DNA of 64,000 nt, taken from Geitlerinema sp. BBD 1991-9. Its GTDB lineage: Bacteria; Cyanobacteriota; Cyanobacteriia; Cyanobacteriales; Geitlerinemataceae. Below the pieces are notes generated by a model that searched no databases, was not told the DNA's origin, and was given only the letters and a program-made list of their open reading frames with translations. The DNA lies in contig LWRO01000002.1 in the NCBI GenBank assembly GCA_001657325.1, forward strand, positions 98,285-162,284, in the 5' to 3' direction. How positions within the stretch are numbered: the first letter of the stretch is position 1; every line of letters starts with the position of its first letter. Shown piece after piece: positions 46,272 through 53,843 of this stretch. The position numbers and the translations under genes were made by a program.

Positions 46272-46640
46272 ATGGATGCCCGAGATGCCAACGACCTGCA
46301 ATCCGATCGCGCCCCGCAGAACGAGCCACCCGCCTTCGATTGTTACGAGTGCCGCGCCTGCGGTTACGTCTACGAACCCGAACTTGGGGACAACACCCGA
46401 AACATTGCTTCCGGAACGTTGTTTGAAGACCTTCCCGCCACCTGGCGCTGTCCCGTGTGCGGCGCTCGTTCGAGCGCCTTTGCCAACATCGGACCAAAGG
46501 GCACAGCCTCCGGATTTAAAGAAAACCTCGGTTACGGTCTCGGGGTTAACCAGCTGACACCCAATCAAAAGAACCTTCTCATTTTTGGTGGGTTAGCGCT
46601 TGCATTTTTACTCATGCTCAGCCTTTACGGTTTGAACTAG
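46272..46640 (+). CDS. rubA: Membrane-anchored rubredoxin RubA
   Basis: This 122-residue protein has a rubredoxin domain with iron ligands Cys27, Cys30 ([12 protein letters not shown]) and Cys60, Cys63 ([10 protein letters not shown]), and a C-terminal membrane helix at about 101-119. RubA is needed for photosystem II (and PSI) assembly in cyanobacteria and plants; it probably acts in the thylakoid membrane during D1/cytochrome b559 assembly. It heads the conserved order rubA-ycf48-psbE-psbF-psbL-psbJ, 68 bp before ycf48, so co-expression with the cytochrome b559 genes is likely. Confidence 0.96.
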   Translation: MDARDANDLQSDRAPQNEPPAFDCYECRACGYVYEPELGDNTRNIASGTLFEDLPATWRCPVCGARSSAFANIGPKGTASGFKENLGYGLGVNQLTPNQKNLLIFGGLALAFLLMLSLYGLN

Positions 46641-46708
46641 AAAGGGCAGCTGAGCGGACTGCCCGTTTGCTTGGTGTGCCAACAACCGACCACGATTGAA
46701 AAATTTCG

Positions 46709-47713
46709 ATGAAAGCTATCCTGCAACGTTTTAAATCGATCGCGATCGTTTTTGCCGCCCTGCTGCTGTTGACAGGATGCAGCTCGATTGCATCCTTAGA
46801 AAACCACCTCTGGCAAGCTCAATCGTTGCCGACCGACTCGACGTTTTCCGATATTGCGTTTACCGACGATCTCTCGCGAGGCTGGCTCGTGGGAAGCAAC
46901 GCCACCCTGTTTGAAACCGACGATGGCGGTCAAACCTGGAAACCTCGTCCCCTCGACTTTGGCGACGAAAAGGTAAGACTGAGCTCCGTCAGTTTCTACG
47001 GTCGCGAAGGTTGGATTGTCGGCGAGCCTTCAGTGCTGCTGCACACGCTCGATGGCGGTGAAACTTGGTATCGCGTCCCCTTAAGTGCGAAGTTGCCGGG
47101 AACGCCGAGTACGATTGCCGCCCTCAGTCCTCACGCTGCCGAAATGACAACCAACGTCGGAGCGATCTACCGTACCGAAAACGACGGTCAGAACTGGACG
47201 GCGATGGTTCAAGAAGCCTTAGGCCTTTTTCGGAACATCGCTCGATCGAACGACGGTCGCTACGTTGCTGTCTCTTCCCGAGGCAACTTTTTCTCCATCT
47301 GGGAGCCGGACGGCGAAACCTGGCAACCGTTTAACCGACAAAGCTCGCGCCGCTTGCAAAATATGGGATTCAAACCAGATGGCGGTTTGTGGGTTCTCGC
47401 CCGAGGAGGACAGCTTCAGTTGAGCGATGGCGACGATGTCGAGACCTGGCTCGAACCTCAGTTTCCCGAGTTTTCCACCAGTTGGGGGCTGTTAGACTTA
47501 GCCTATCGCGACGCCAAAGAACTCTGGATCGTTGGGGGAAGCGGTAACGTACTCGTGAGTTTTGACGACGGAGAAACCTGGATGAAAGATCGTGCAGTTG
47601 AAGGTGTTCCCTCTAACTTCAACCGTGTGAAATTTATCACTCCAGATTTAGGATTTATCTTAGGTCAGCGCGGGACGCTCTTGCGATACGAGCGCCCGTC
47701 AGACTCGGCGTGA
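46709..47713 (+). CDS. ycf48: Ycf48 (HCF136), photosystem II assembly factor
   Basis: This 334-residue lumenal lipoprotein binds the precursor D1 protein and helps form the PSII reaction centre complex. The signal peptide ends in the lipobox LLTGC with Cys24 as the lipidated residue. The mature part is a seven-bladed propeller of BNR/Asp-box type, seen as repeated DDGGQTWK, LDGGETWY, ENDGQNWT, PDGETW and DDGETW motifs at roughly 45-residue spacing. The length is normal. A perfect 8-bp hairpin (47718-47740) follows the stop; psbE begins 111 bp later. Confidence 0.96.
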   Translation: MKAILQRFKSIAIVFAALLLLTGCSSIASLENHLWQAQSLPTDSTFSDIAFTDDLSRGWLVGSNATLFETDDGGQTWKPRPLDFGDEKVRLSSVSFYGREGWIVGEPSVLLHTLDGGETWYRVPLSAKLPGTPSTIAALSPHAAEMTTNVGAIYRTENDGQNWTAMVQEALGLFRNIARSNDGRYVAVSSRGNFFSIWEPDGETWQPFNRQSSRRLQNMGFKPDGGLWVLARGGQLQLSDGDDVETWLEPQFPEFSTSWGLLDLAYRDAKELWIVGGSGNVLVSFDDGETWMKDRAVEGVPSNFNRVKFITPDLGFILGQRGTLLRYERPSDSA

Positions 47714-47750
47714 ATTTCGCTTTCAAACGCGATGAAAGCGTTGCATTTGC

Positions 47751-47779
47751 TTGTAGGTGTATCGCTGTTTTTGTATGAT
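47751..47779 (+). promoter_or_regulatory. Candidate promoter of psbEFLJ
   Basis: TTGTAG (47751-47756) and TATGAT (47774-47779) are separated by 17 bp, about 45 bp before the psbE ATG. The match to a sigma-70-type consensus is moderate; transcription from upstream rubA-ycf48 is also possible. Confidence 0.45.
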
Positions 47780-47824
47780 GGACTGTGAGTTTTAGAATTT
47801 TGTAGAAGGGAGGCTTTTAAGAAC

Positions 47825-48070
47825 ATGGCAGGTACCACAGGAGAGCGTCCGTTTTCGGATATTATTACCAGTGTTCGCTACTGGCTCATCCATGCGTTGA
47901 CGATCCCCATGCTCTTTATTTCGGGCTGGTTGTTCGTCAGTACTGGCTTAGCTTACGACGTGTTCGGCACACCCCGTCCCGACCAATACTACACGAAAGA
48001 TCGATTGGAATTGCCCATTGTTTCCGATCGCACTGAAAGCAGCAAACAGATCGAGCAGTTTATCAAATAA
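47825..48070 (+). CDS. psbE: Cytochrome b559 alpha subunit
   Basis: This 81-residue thylakoid protein of photosystem II has one membrane helix (about 20-42) and the axial heme ligand His23 in [11 protein letters not shown]. The lumenal tail ends EQFIK. A strong ribosome-binding site GGGAGG precedes the ATG. It forms the heme-bridged heterodimer with PsbF and is required for PSII assembly and photoprotective electron flow. Confidence 0.98.
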   Translation: MAGTTGERPFSDIITSVRYWLIHALTIPMLFISGWLFVSTGLAYDVFGTPRPDQYYTKDRLELPIVSDRTESSKQIEQFIK

Positions 48071-48107
48071 TCCGCTAAGAACGCCGTTTAACGTGAGAGT
48101 TTAAATC

Positions 48108-48239
48108 ATGACCAACCGAACGACAGAACCCGTTTCCTATCCAATTTTTACCGTTCGCTGGCTTGCCGTTCATACCCTGGCAGTCCCGACGATTTTCTTC
48201 TTGGGCGCTATCGCCGCCATGCAGTTCATTCAACGTTAG
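48108..48239 (+). CDS. psbF: Cytochrome b559 beta subunit
   Basis: This gene of 43 residues, too short for many gene finders, begins [18 protein letters not shown], with heme ligand His22 in [11 protein letters not shown] and one membrane helix up to the C-terminal QFIQR. It starts 37 bp after psbE and ends 9 bp before psbL, so the operon is tightly packed. Confidence 0.97.
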   Translation: MTNRTTEPVSYPIFTVRWLAVHTLAVPTIFFLGAIAAMQFIQR

Positions 48240-48248
48240 GAGTCCGTC

Positions 48249-48371
48249 ATGCCCACGCGCCAACCTAATCCCAACCGACAACCCGTCGAGTTAAATCGCA
48301 CGTCTCTATACTTGGGACTGTTATTAATCTTCGTGTTGGGAATCCTATTTTCGAGTTACTTCTTCAACTAA
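48249..48371 (+). CDS. psbL: Photosystem II protein L
   Basis: This 40-residue single-helix subunit has a polar N-terminus ([20 protein letters not shown]), the family hallmark [14 protein letters not shown], and the C-terminal SSYFFN. PsbL lies at the PSII dimer interface and affects the QA site. The start overlaps the AGGAGT that follows the psbF stop, which serves as its ribosome-binding site. Confidence 0.97.
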   Translation: MPTRQPNPNRQPVELNRTSLYLGLLLIFVLGILFSSYFFN

Positions 48372-48456
48372 GTCGGTTTTCGTTAAATCGATCTCGAATC
48401 CAGTGTTTTCGTTTCGTTTGTCGTTGAGTGGATAGCAAAGCAAGGAGATTACGCCC

Positions 48457-48576
48457 ATGTCTGGAGACACGAGAATTCCCCTTTGGGTTGTCGCAACAGT
48501 TGCGGGAACTGGGGTTTTAGTCATCGTTGGACTCTTTTTCTACGGATCTTACGTCGGTATGGGTTCGTCGATGTAA
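48457..48576 (+). CDS. psbJ: Photosystem II protein J
   Basis: This 39-residue protein has one membrane helix (about 10-33) with [13 protein letters not shown] and [15 protein letters not shown], which are diagnostic. It starts 85 bp after psbL with AAGGAGA upstream. PsbJ borders the plastoquinone exchange channel and is bound by assembly factors. It is the last gene of the operon; a terminator-like hairpin follows. Confidence 0.97.
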   Translation: MSGDTRIPLWVVATVAGTGVLVIVGLFFYGSYVGMGSSM

Positions 48577-48615
48577 GTCGTCGATCGACCGTTCTCAAAC
48601 AATTGTTCAAAAACG

Positions 48616-48649
48616 CACCCGGCTTTCTCCACTGGTAGAAAGTCGGGTG
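48616..48649 (+). terminator. Hairpin after psbJ
   Basis: CACCCGGCTTTCT (48616 onward) pairs with AGAAAGTCGGGTG (ending 48649), one mismatch, 8-base loop. No long T-run follows, so it may act as a 3' stability element as much as a terminator. Confidence 0.6.
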
Positions 48650-48691
48650 TTGTCGTCAGGGACTCGGATGGCGTTGGGCAGTTTACCGTTG

Positions 48692-50425
48692 CTATCCGTT
48701 CCCGTTGCCGAACTCCGCCGAAGGTTGTAGCGATGGTAGCGTTGGCGTGACCGCTGGGAACGCACGCCGAGACACGGTCACCTTGTAACTTTCCCGCTCG
48801 GTCTCCATTTCCACAGATACCGCCTCGAATTGAATTTCCAGGCCGCCTCGGGGAATCGATAGCTGAATTGCCGTTTCCATCTGTCCCCCTTCGATCGCAA
48901 AGAAATCAGTCAACCAGCGCGGACCGTCCAGCAGCGCTTGGTTTTGGCGATCGTAAATCCAGAGCTTGACGAACACTCGCGTCGGCATTTGAGGTAAGCG
49001 AGCCTTGACCACAATCGGCCGTTCCACAGTTAGATTGCCCGTTGGTACGACGAGTTCGGGCGTAGGAAGCGGCTGCTCTTCGGATATCGTGGATTGACGC
49101 GATCGATTCGTCGAAAAATTTGACACGACACTCGATTTCGGTTCCACTGGCACGATCGACTCGTCGTCAACCACAATTTCACGGGATTCCCATTCTGACA
49201 GAGGCGGTTCGCTCTCGCTCAGCTGGAAAGGATTCTCGCGACGTTCAGCCCCAGATGCCAGCCAAGCCGACAAATCCTCGTCTTTCGCCAAATCGTTGAG
49301 GCGAGAGGCAAAACGGTTTTGTAAATCGAGAGACTGAAAAGCTCGATCGACGGAGGACGCTTGTAGGCTCGTCGGTTCCGGCGTTGCGAGAGGTGCTGGG
49401 GCATCGCCTTCGATACTCTCTCCCGGCGTTGGCGGTTCGTCGAGATCGGACGGTGCGGGTGGGATCGGCTTGCCAAACGTCGGCAGATCGATTGCCTTCG
49501 TCGGCTTAGAAGATTGCCCGCCGAGTTGGGGGGGCAGAACTTCAGCCACAGCCGGGTCTGGCGGTTTCGGTTGCGGCGGTTCCGGGCGCTTGGGAGATCG
49601 ATAGGGTGCTGGGGCAACGGGCGATCGATCGACGAGCGATTCATTAATCTGTCCCTCTGCCATCGCATCGAGCAAGGTCTCCAATCGCACCGCGACCGTA
49701 AACGATTGCTTGGACAGCACGTTCGGAACGGCATCGCACAGAAGCACTTCCCCTAAAATCAAACGACTGTTGCAGGTGTCGGGAATGGGAATCGAGAAAG
49801 AAAACTCAAACGGCGTTCGACCTGCCGGAAGCAACCGCTGTCGGGCAACAACAATCCGCAAACTCTGAGGTTCTCGCAGCCGAAGCCGAACGTGTAATCC
49901 TTGTAGCAAGACCTCGCGCTCGCAATCTGCCGGGAGTTCGATGCGCCCTGACAGCACCAGAGGTTCCTGTGACTTCACCGCGTAATTCTCTCGATCGAGG
50001 CGCAAACCCAAGACCTCTGGGAACGTTGGCAAAACCGACGCTGACGCAAGTGCTTCGGGTTCGCCGTCCGGCTCTTCCCGAGACAACACCTGCAATCGCA
50101 CCGTCGCGCGTTGAATCGGTGTCGGTCGATCGGGGGAAATTGGCGCAGCACAACTGAATTCCCACTGTCCCGGTAATAAGTCCGTGGGTGGCAAAACAAC
50201 AAGCGAACCGTCTTCGTCCGTTTGTCTCGCTCGCTTGTAAAACTGTTTGGACGCACCCGCACCGTTCCCTGGTGTGTAGAGAACACCCACCTCCGCCATC
50301 GCATTGGCGAGCGTCGTACGGGCGACGATACGATACCTTCCCGCGTCTAGCGACTCACCCTCACCGCGAACGGGTATCCAAACTCGATCGCCATCGCGCT
50401 GAATCGAGAATTCCCACTGTTCCAT
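48692..50425 (-). CDS. Unknown conserved cyanobacterial protein with disordered linker
   Basis: The start is placed at ATG 50425 (577 aa; MEQWEFSIQRDGDRVWIPV), as the upstream extension has no coding character. Residues 1-260 look like two beta-rich, immunoglobulin-like segments (GRYRIVARTTLANAM; LLPGQWEFSCAAP; VVLSGRIELPADCE). A Pro/Ser/Glu-rich, probably disordered region follows (about 260-450), then another beta-rich domain at the C-terminus (GNLTVERPIVVKARLPQMPTRVFVKLWIYDRQ). I see no catalytic motif and no signal peptide. I recognise the N-terminus as a conserved cyanobacterial hypothetical type but know no function. It is convergent with the psb operon. Confidence 0.8.
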   Translation of the reverse strand: MEQWEFSIQRDGDRVWIPVRGEGESLDAGRYRIVARTTLANAMAEVGVLYTPGNGAGASKQFYKRARQTDEDGSLVVLPPTDLLPGQWEFSCAAPISPDRPTPIQRATVRLQVLSREEPDGEPEALASASVLPTFPEVLGLRLDRENYAVKSQEPLVLSGRIELPADCEREVLLQGLHVRLRLREPQSLRIVVARQRLLPAGRTPFEFSFSIPIPDTCNSRLILGEVLLCDAVPNVLSKQSFTVAVRLETLLDAMAEGQINESLVDRSPVAPAPYRSPKRPEPPQPKPPDPAVAEVLPPQLGGQSSKPTKAIDLPTFGKPIPPAPSDLDEPPTPGESIEGDAPAPLATPEPTSLQASSVDRAFQSLDLQNRFASRLNDLAKDEDLSAWLASGAERRENPFQLSESEPPLSEWESREIVVDDESIVPVEPKSSVVSNFSTNRSRQSTISEEQPLPTPELVVPTGNLTVERPIVVKARLPQMPTRVFVKLWIYDRQNQALLDGPRWLTDFFAIEGGQMETAIQLSIPRGGLEIQFEAVSVEMETERESYKVTVSRRAFPAVTPTLPSLQPSAEFGNGNG

Positions 50426-50497
50426 TTGACACCTCGCGCCTCGCATCCCATCTTCAGCCTACGCCAACACCACGAGGAGATTTTCGCTCTAACAGCC

Positions 50498-50803
50498 TCA
50501 CGACGACGTCGCGCGGGCGCGATGCCAAATCCACCAAGCGGCGAGGCAAAGCGTGCAGTTTCCAACGACGGTCATCGTTGCCTGCAACATTACCAGCCAT
50601 TCTAGCGCCTCAACGTTGTCGAAAAAGTGCCACGTACAAGCACACATCGCGCTCACCAAAGCCGGGAGCATGGCCGCCGAAAGCCAGAACCAGGCCCGGT
50701 TGCCCGTGACTTCACCGTAGCGCCAAACAAACCAAATTGCGGCAATCCACTCGATGACGCTGGAAACGTGAATAATCCAAGTTGGAATTGAAAGAGCGTG
50801 CAT
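50498..50803 (-). CDS. DUF2499 (Ycf49-like) membrane protein
   Basis: This 101-residue protein has three hydrophobic segments (about 8-27, 38-58 and 68-92). The N-terminus ALSIPTWIIHVSSVIEWIAA and the WRYGEVTGNRAWFWLSAAMLP loop identify the DUF2499 family, shared by cyanobacteria and algal plastids (Ycf49-like). The function is not established. It lies 73 bp upstream of the unknown protein gene on the same strand and is divergent from csaB. Confidence 0.9.
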   Translation of the reverse strand: MHALSIPTWIIHVSSVIEWIAAIWFVWRYGEVTGNRAWFWLSAAMLPALVSAMCACTWHFFDNVEALEWLVMLQATMTVVGNCTLCLAAWWIWHRARATSS

Positions 50804-50966
50804 TGATATCGATCGTTTCTTCCCGAGGGCGAACGAAGGATGACGTTCGTTCGCGAACTTATCGCTTATTGTATAGGGTGCAGGTGGCGATCTTCGATCG
50901 AGGAACCTTAAAATTCCTCAAGCTTGCAACGTTTCACGGATTTCGATCGAGTCGAAACCCCAACAG

Positions 50967-52022
50967 ATGATAACGATGACTCAACGACGCGCAGTTTTGT
51001 GTGGTTACTACGGGATGGGAAACGGCGGCGACGAGGCGTTACTCGCCACACTGCTCGAAATGCTTCCCCCTTCTGTCGAACCCGTCGTCCTCTCTGGCGA
51101 TCCCGAACGCACGCAACAACAATACGGTGTAGCGGCTGTTCCCAGAAAATCACCCACTGCTGTCTTGAGAGTGTTACGCCAGTCCGAGGTCTTTATCTGG
51201 GGCGGGGGAAGCTTGATGCAAGACGCGACGAGTGCGCTCAATCCCCTGTACTACGGTGGGTTGATGGGAATTGCCCAACAATTGGGATTGACGACCATTG
51301 CCTGGGCGCAAGGGATCGGCCCCCTCCATCGATCGATCTCCCGTTGGATTGCCCGAGAATGCTTCTGCGGCTGCGATCTCGCGACCGTGCGAGATCGAAA
51401 CTCTGCGGTCTTGCTCCGTGAGTGGAACGTTCCCTGTACTCTCGCCCCCGATCCCGTATGGGCACTCGATTCTAAGCCACCCGAAGGAATCGAAGACCTT
51501 CGGTCGCCCCGGGTTGCCGTTACCCTGCGCCCGCACCGACACCTCACCCCCGCTCGTCTCGAGACCCTCACTCGAGCCCTCAGCGACTTCCAAACGGCCA
51601 CCGAAACCACTTTACTCCTCGTGCCGTTCCAACCCTGCCAAGACCTCAAACTCGCGGAAACACTGCGCGATCGCCTCGGACGAGAAACCTACATCTGGCA
51701 CAGCGACGATCCCCGGCAGCTCAAAGGGGTCTTTCGCCGTGTCGAATTTGCCATTGGCATGAGGTTGCACGGACTCATCGCCGCTGCGGCTGAAGGCTGT
51801 CGCTGCTGGGCCCTCGACTACGACCCTAAAGTCAGCCAACTCATGGCTGAACTCGATCTGCCGGGTTGGAAGCTCGAAGCACTCCCCGACGATGCCAACC
51901 CGATCGGTCGCGCTTGGATCGATTTTTACGCCAATGGCGAGCCAGTGAACCCCGTGCGAGTGCAGGCCTTAGCCGATCGAGCCTTGACGCATCGCGACCG
52001 GTTACACGAACGACTCAGTTGA
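50967..52022 (+). CDS. csaB: Polysaccharide pyruvyl transferase CsaB
   Basis: This 351-residue protein is of the CsaB family, which adds ketal-linked pyruvate to cell-wall polysaccharide so that S-layer-homology proteins can bind. Family markers are the N-terminal GYYGMGNGGDEALL, IWGGGSLMQDATSALNPLYYGG, IAWAQGIGPL and the C-terminal IGMRLHGLIAAAAEGCRCWALDYDPKV. The start could be Met1 or Met4. The length is normal. A strong terminator follows 50 bp after the stop, so it is transcribed alone. Confidence 0.95.
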   Translation: MITMTQRRAVLCGYYGMGNGGDEALLATLLEMLPPSVEPVVLSGDPERTQQQYGVAAVPRKSPTAVLRVLRQSEVFIWGGGSLMQDATSALNPLYYGGLMGIAQQLGLTTIAWAQGIGPLHRSISRWIARECFCGCDLATVRDRNSAVLLREWNVPCTLAPDPVWALDSKPPEGIEDLRSPRVAVTLRPHRHLTPARLETLTRALSDFQTATETTLLLVPFQPCQDLKLAETLRDRLGRETYIWHSDDPRQLKGVFRRVEFAIGMRLHGLIAAAAEGCRCWALDYDPKVSQLMAELDLPGWKLEALPDDANPIGRAWIDFYANGEPVNPVRVQALADRALTHRDRLHERLS

Positions 52023-52071
52023 GGGGACATCGGCACGGCGCAAAAGGCGAGGGGGAAGCCGCATAGTCTTG

Positions 52072-52107
52072 AAAACCCCGGCCAGTTCTAAACAACCGGG
52101 GTTTTTT
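52072..52107 (+). terminator. Strong rho-independent terminator after csaB
   Basis: AAAACCCCGG (52072-52081) pairs perfectly with CCGGGGTTTT (52096-52105), with a 14-base loop and six Ts at 52102-52107. The rest of the 313-bp gap to the next gene (52023-52335) shows no gene; it must contain the promoter of the ATPase/STAND pair. Confidence 0.9.
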
Positions 52108-52335
52108 CGGTTCTCAAATTTCAAGATTGCAACGAGCTTAGCGCCGTCAGCGCTCTTTTGTCCCGTTCTCTGCCTGACCTCGCGACAAACCCAGGGGGAA
52201 CGCCTCATCACCCGCAAGAGCGAAATCCCCTCTTACAATAGAAGCGAAGAAAAGGCAATTGGAAGCGACGATCGATCTCGTTGTCTTATCGATCGTTACT
52301 ATTTTTCATCGGTTCTACCTTAAAAAACAAAGCTT

Positions 52336-53769
52336 ATGACCTTGGATGTCCGAGAATTTTTCCGGGCGACAAACCCTGCCCGCACGCTCAACGTTGCCGA
52401 TCCCGAAGATCGAAAGCTCTATATTGACTTTTCCGAAGTTCGGGGGGCGCCCATTATCGAAGAGATGCGGGACAATATCAGTTTCTTTTCCCCCGACGAG
52501 CCGACGGTACAACTGTTTACGGGACACATCGGTTGTGGCAAGTCCACGGAGTTGTTGCGTCTGGCGGCCGAACTTCAAGAAGAAGGGTTTCACGTCGTGT
52601 ACTTTGAGTCTTCCCAAGACTTAGAAATGGGCGATATCGACGTGAGCGATATTCTTCTCGCCATCGCACGGCGCGTCAGCGAAAGCCTCGAAGAACTCGA
52701 AAAGATTCGCCTCGAAACCCCAAAAGGTCTGCAAGGTTTGCTCAGTGGTGCAGCAAAACTGCTTCAAACGGAAATCGACCTGTCGGCACAAGTGGGCATT
52801 CCCGGTGTCGGACAGGTTACGGCCAGTACGGAAGGTCAATTTCAAGCTGAAGTGGGCATTCCCGGCGTCGGACAAGTCAACGTCGGTCAAGAGGGGGTAT
52901 CCGTCCTAGCGTTGGGTCTCGGAAAAATTACGGCGAAGGCGAAAAACAGCCCCGAACTGCGGAGTAAGTTACGCGAGTATCTCGAAGTTCGAACCACCAG
53001 CGTACTCGACTCGATCAATCACGAACTGATCGAACCGGCGATCGAGAAACTCAAACAACTTGGGAAGCAGGGGTTAGTCGTCATTGTGGACAACCTCGAT
53101 CGCGTCGAACGCAAGCCGAAACCTTGGGGTCGCCCGCAACCGGCTTATCTGTTCGTCGATCGAGGCGAGCAGCTACGACAGCTCAACTGTCACGTTCTCT
53201 ACACCGTACCTTTGTCGTTGATGTACTCCAACGACTTCAACCAACTCACCAGTCGCTTTGGAACCGATCCGAAAGTTCTCCCCATGGTACCCGTTCGACG
53301 GCGCGACGGCAGCGAACACCAACAGGGATTAACACTCATGCGTCAAATGGCCTTGGCGCGGGCGTTTTCCGATCTCGAACTCGAAGTCCGCCGGCAACGA
53401 GTTTCCGAATTATTTGAAAGTGAGGCGCTCTTTGACGATCTGTGTCGGATTAGTGGCGGACACGTTCGCGAATTTTTACGGTTGCTTAACGACTGGATTA
53501 AAAAAGCACGAAAACTCCCCTTGACGCGAGACGGTCTCGACGCCGTAGTCCGGCAACGGCGAGATCAAATGATACGGGCAATTACAGATGACGAGTGGGA
53601 ACTCTTGCGGCAAGTGCGCGAGCGGAAAAACGTAACGGGGGACGACGGCTATGACGTATTAATTCGCAGTATGTTCGTCTATGAATATCGAGACGAAGAA
53701 GGGTCTTGGTTTGATATCAACCCCATTTTAGAAACGGCAGCTGCGTTTACTGTGAAACATGAGGTGTAG
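52336..53769 (+). CDS. P-loop ATPase, partner of the downstream STAND protein
   Basis: This is a 477-residue protein. Walker A is GHIGCGKST at residues 63-71, Walker B is VIVDNLD with Asp252, and a KAP/STAND-like remainder follows with GGHVREFLRLLNDWI near 375. It lacks WD40, TPR or an obvious effector domain. Residues about 150-188 contain a 20-residue unit in tandem, each with VGIPGVGQV; the two DNA copies of AGTGGGCATT start at 52791 and 52851. The C-terminal 80 residues have a winged-helix-like pattern (DEWELLRQVRERKNVTGDDGYDVLIRSMFVYEY). It ends 74 bp before the GTG of the STAND gene, so the two are very likely co-transcribed. Related pairs occur in other cyanobacteria to my knowledge; function unproved. 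Confidence 0.82.
   Translation: MTLDVREFFRATNPARTLNVADPEDRKLYIDFSEVRGAPIIEEMRDNISFFSPDEPTVQLFTGHIGCGKSTELLRLAAELQEEGFHVVYFESSQDLEMGDIDVSDILLAIARRVSESLEELEKIRLETPKGLQGLLSGAAKLLQTEIDLSAQVGIPGVGQVTASTEGQFQAEVGIPGVGQVNVGQEGVSVLALGLGKITAKAKNSPELRSKLREYLEVRTTSVLDSINHELIEPAIEKLKQLGKQGLVVIVDNLDRVERKPKPWGRPQPAYLFVDRGEQLRQLNCHVLYTVPLSLMYSNDFNQLTSRFGTDPKVLPMVPVRRRDGSEHQQGLTLMRQMALARAFSDLELEVRRQRVSELFESEALFDDLCRISGGHVREFLRLLNDWIKKARKLPLTRDGLDAVVRQRRDQMIRAITDDEWELLRQVRERKNVTGDDGYDVLIRSMFVYEYRDEEGSWFDINPILETAAAFTVKHEV
52782..52900 (+). repeat. 60-bp in-frame tandem duplication in the ATPase gene
   Basis: Two 60-bp units, each beginning near AGTGGGCATTCCCGG (52791 and 52851), encode 20-residue repeats with the core VGIPGVGQV. 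The units differ at several silent and non-silent sites, so the duplication is not very recent. Confidence 0.8.
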
Positions 53770-53843
53770 GGGCAATACCGTTTTCCAACTGTTTTCACGG
53801 TTCGCGATTGACTGTTGACTGTTCGTTGTTTGCGGTAAAAAGC

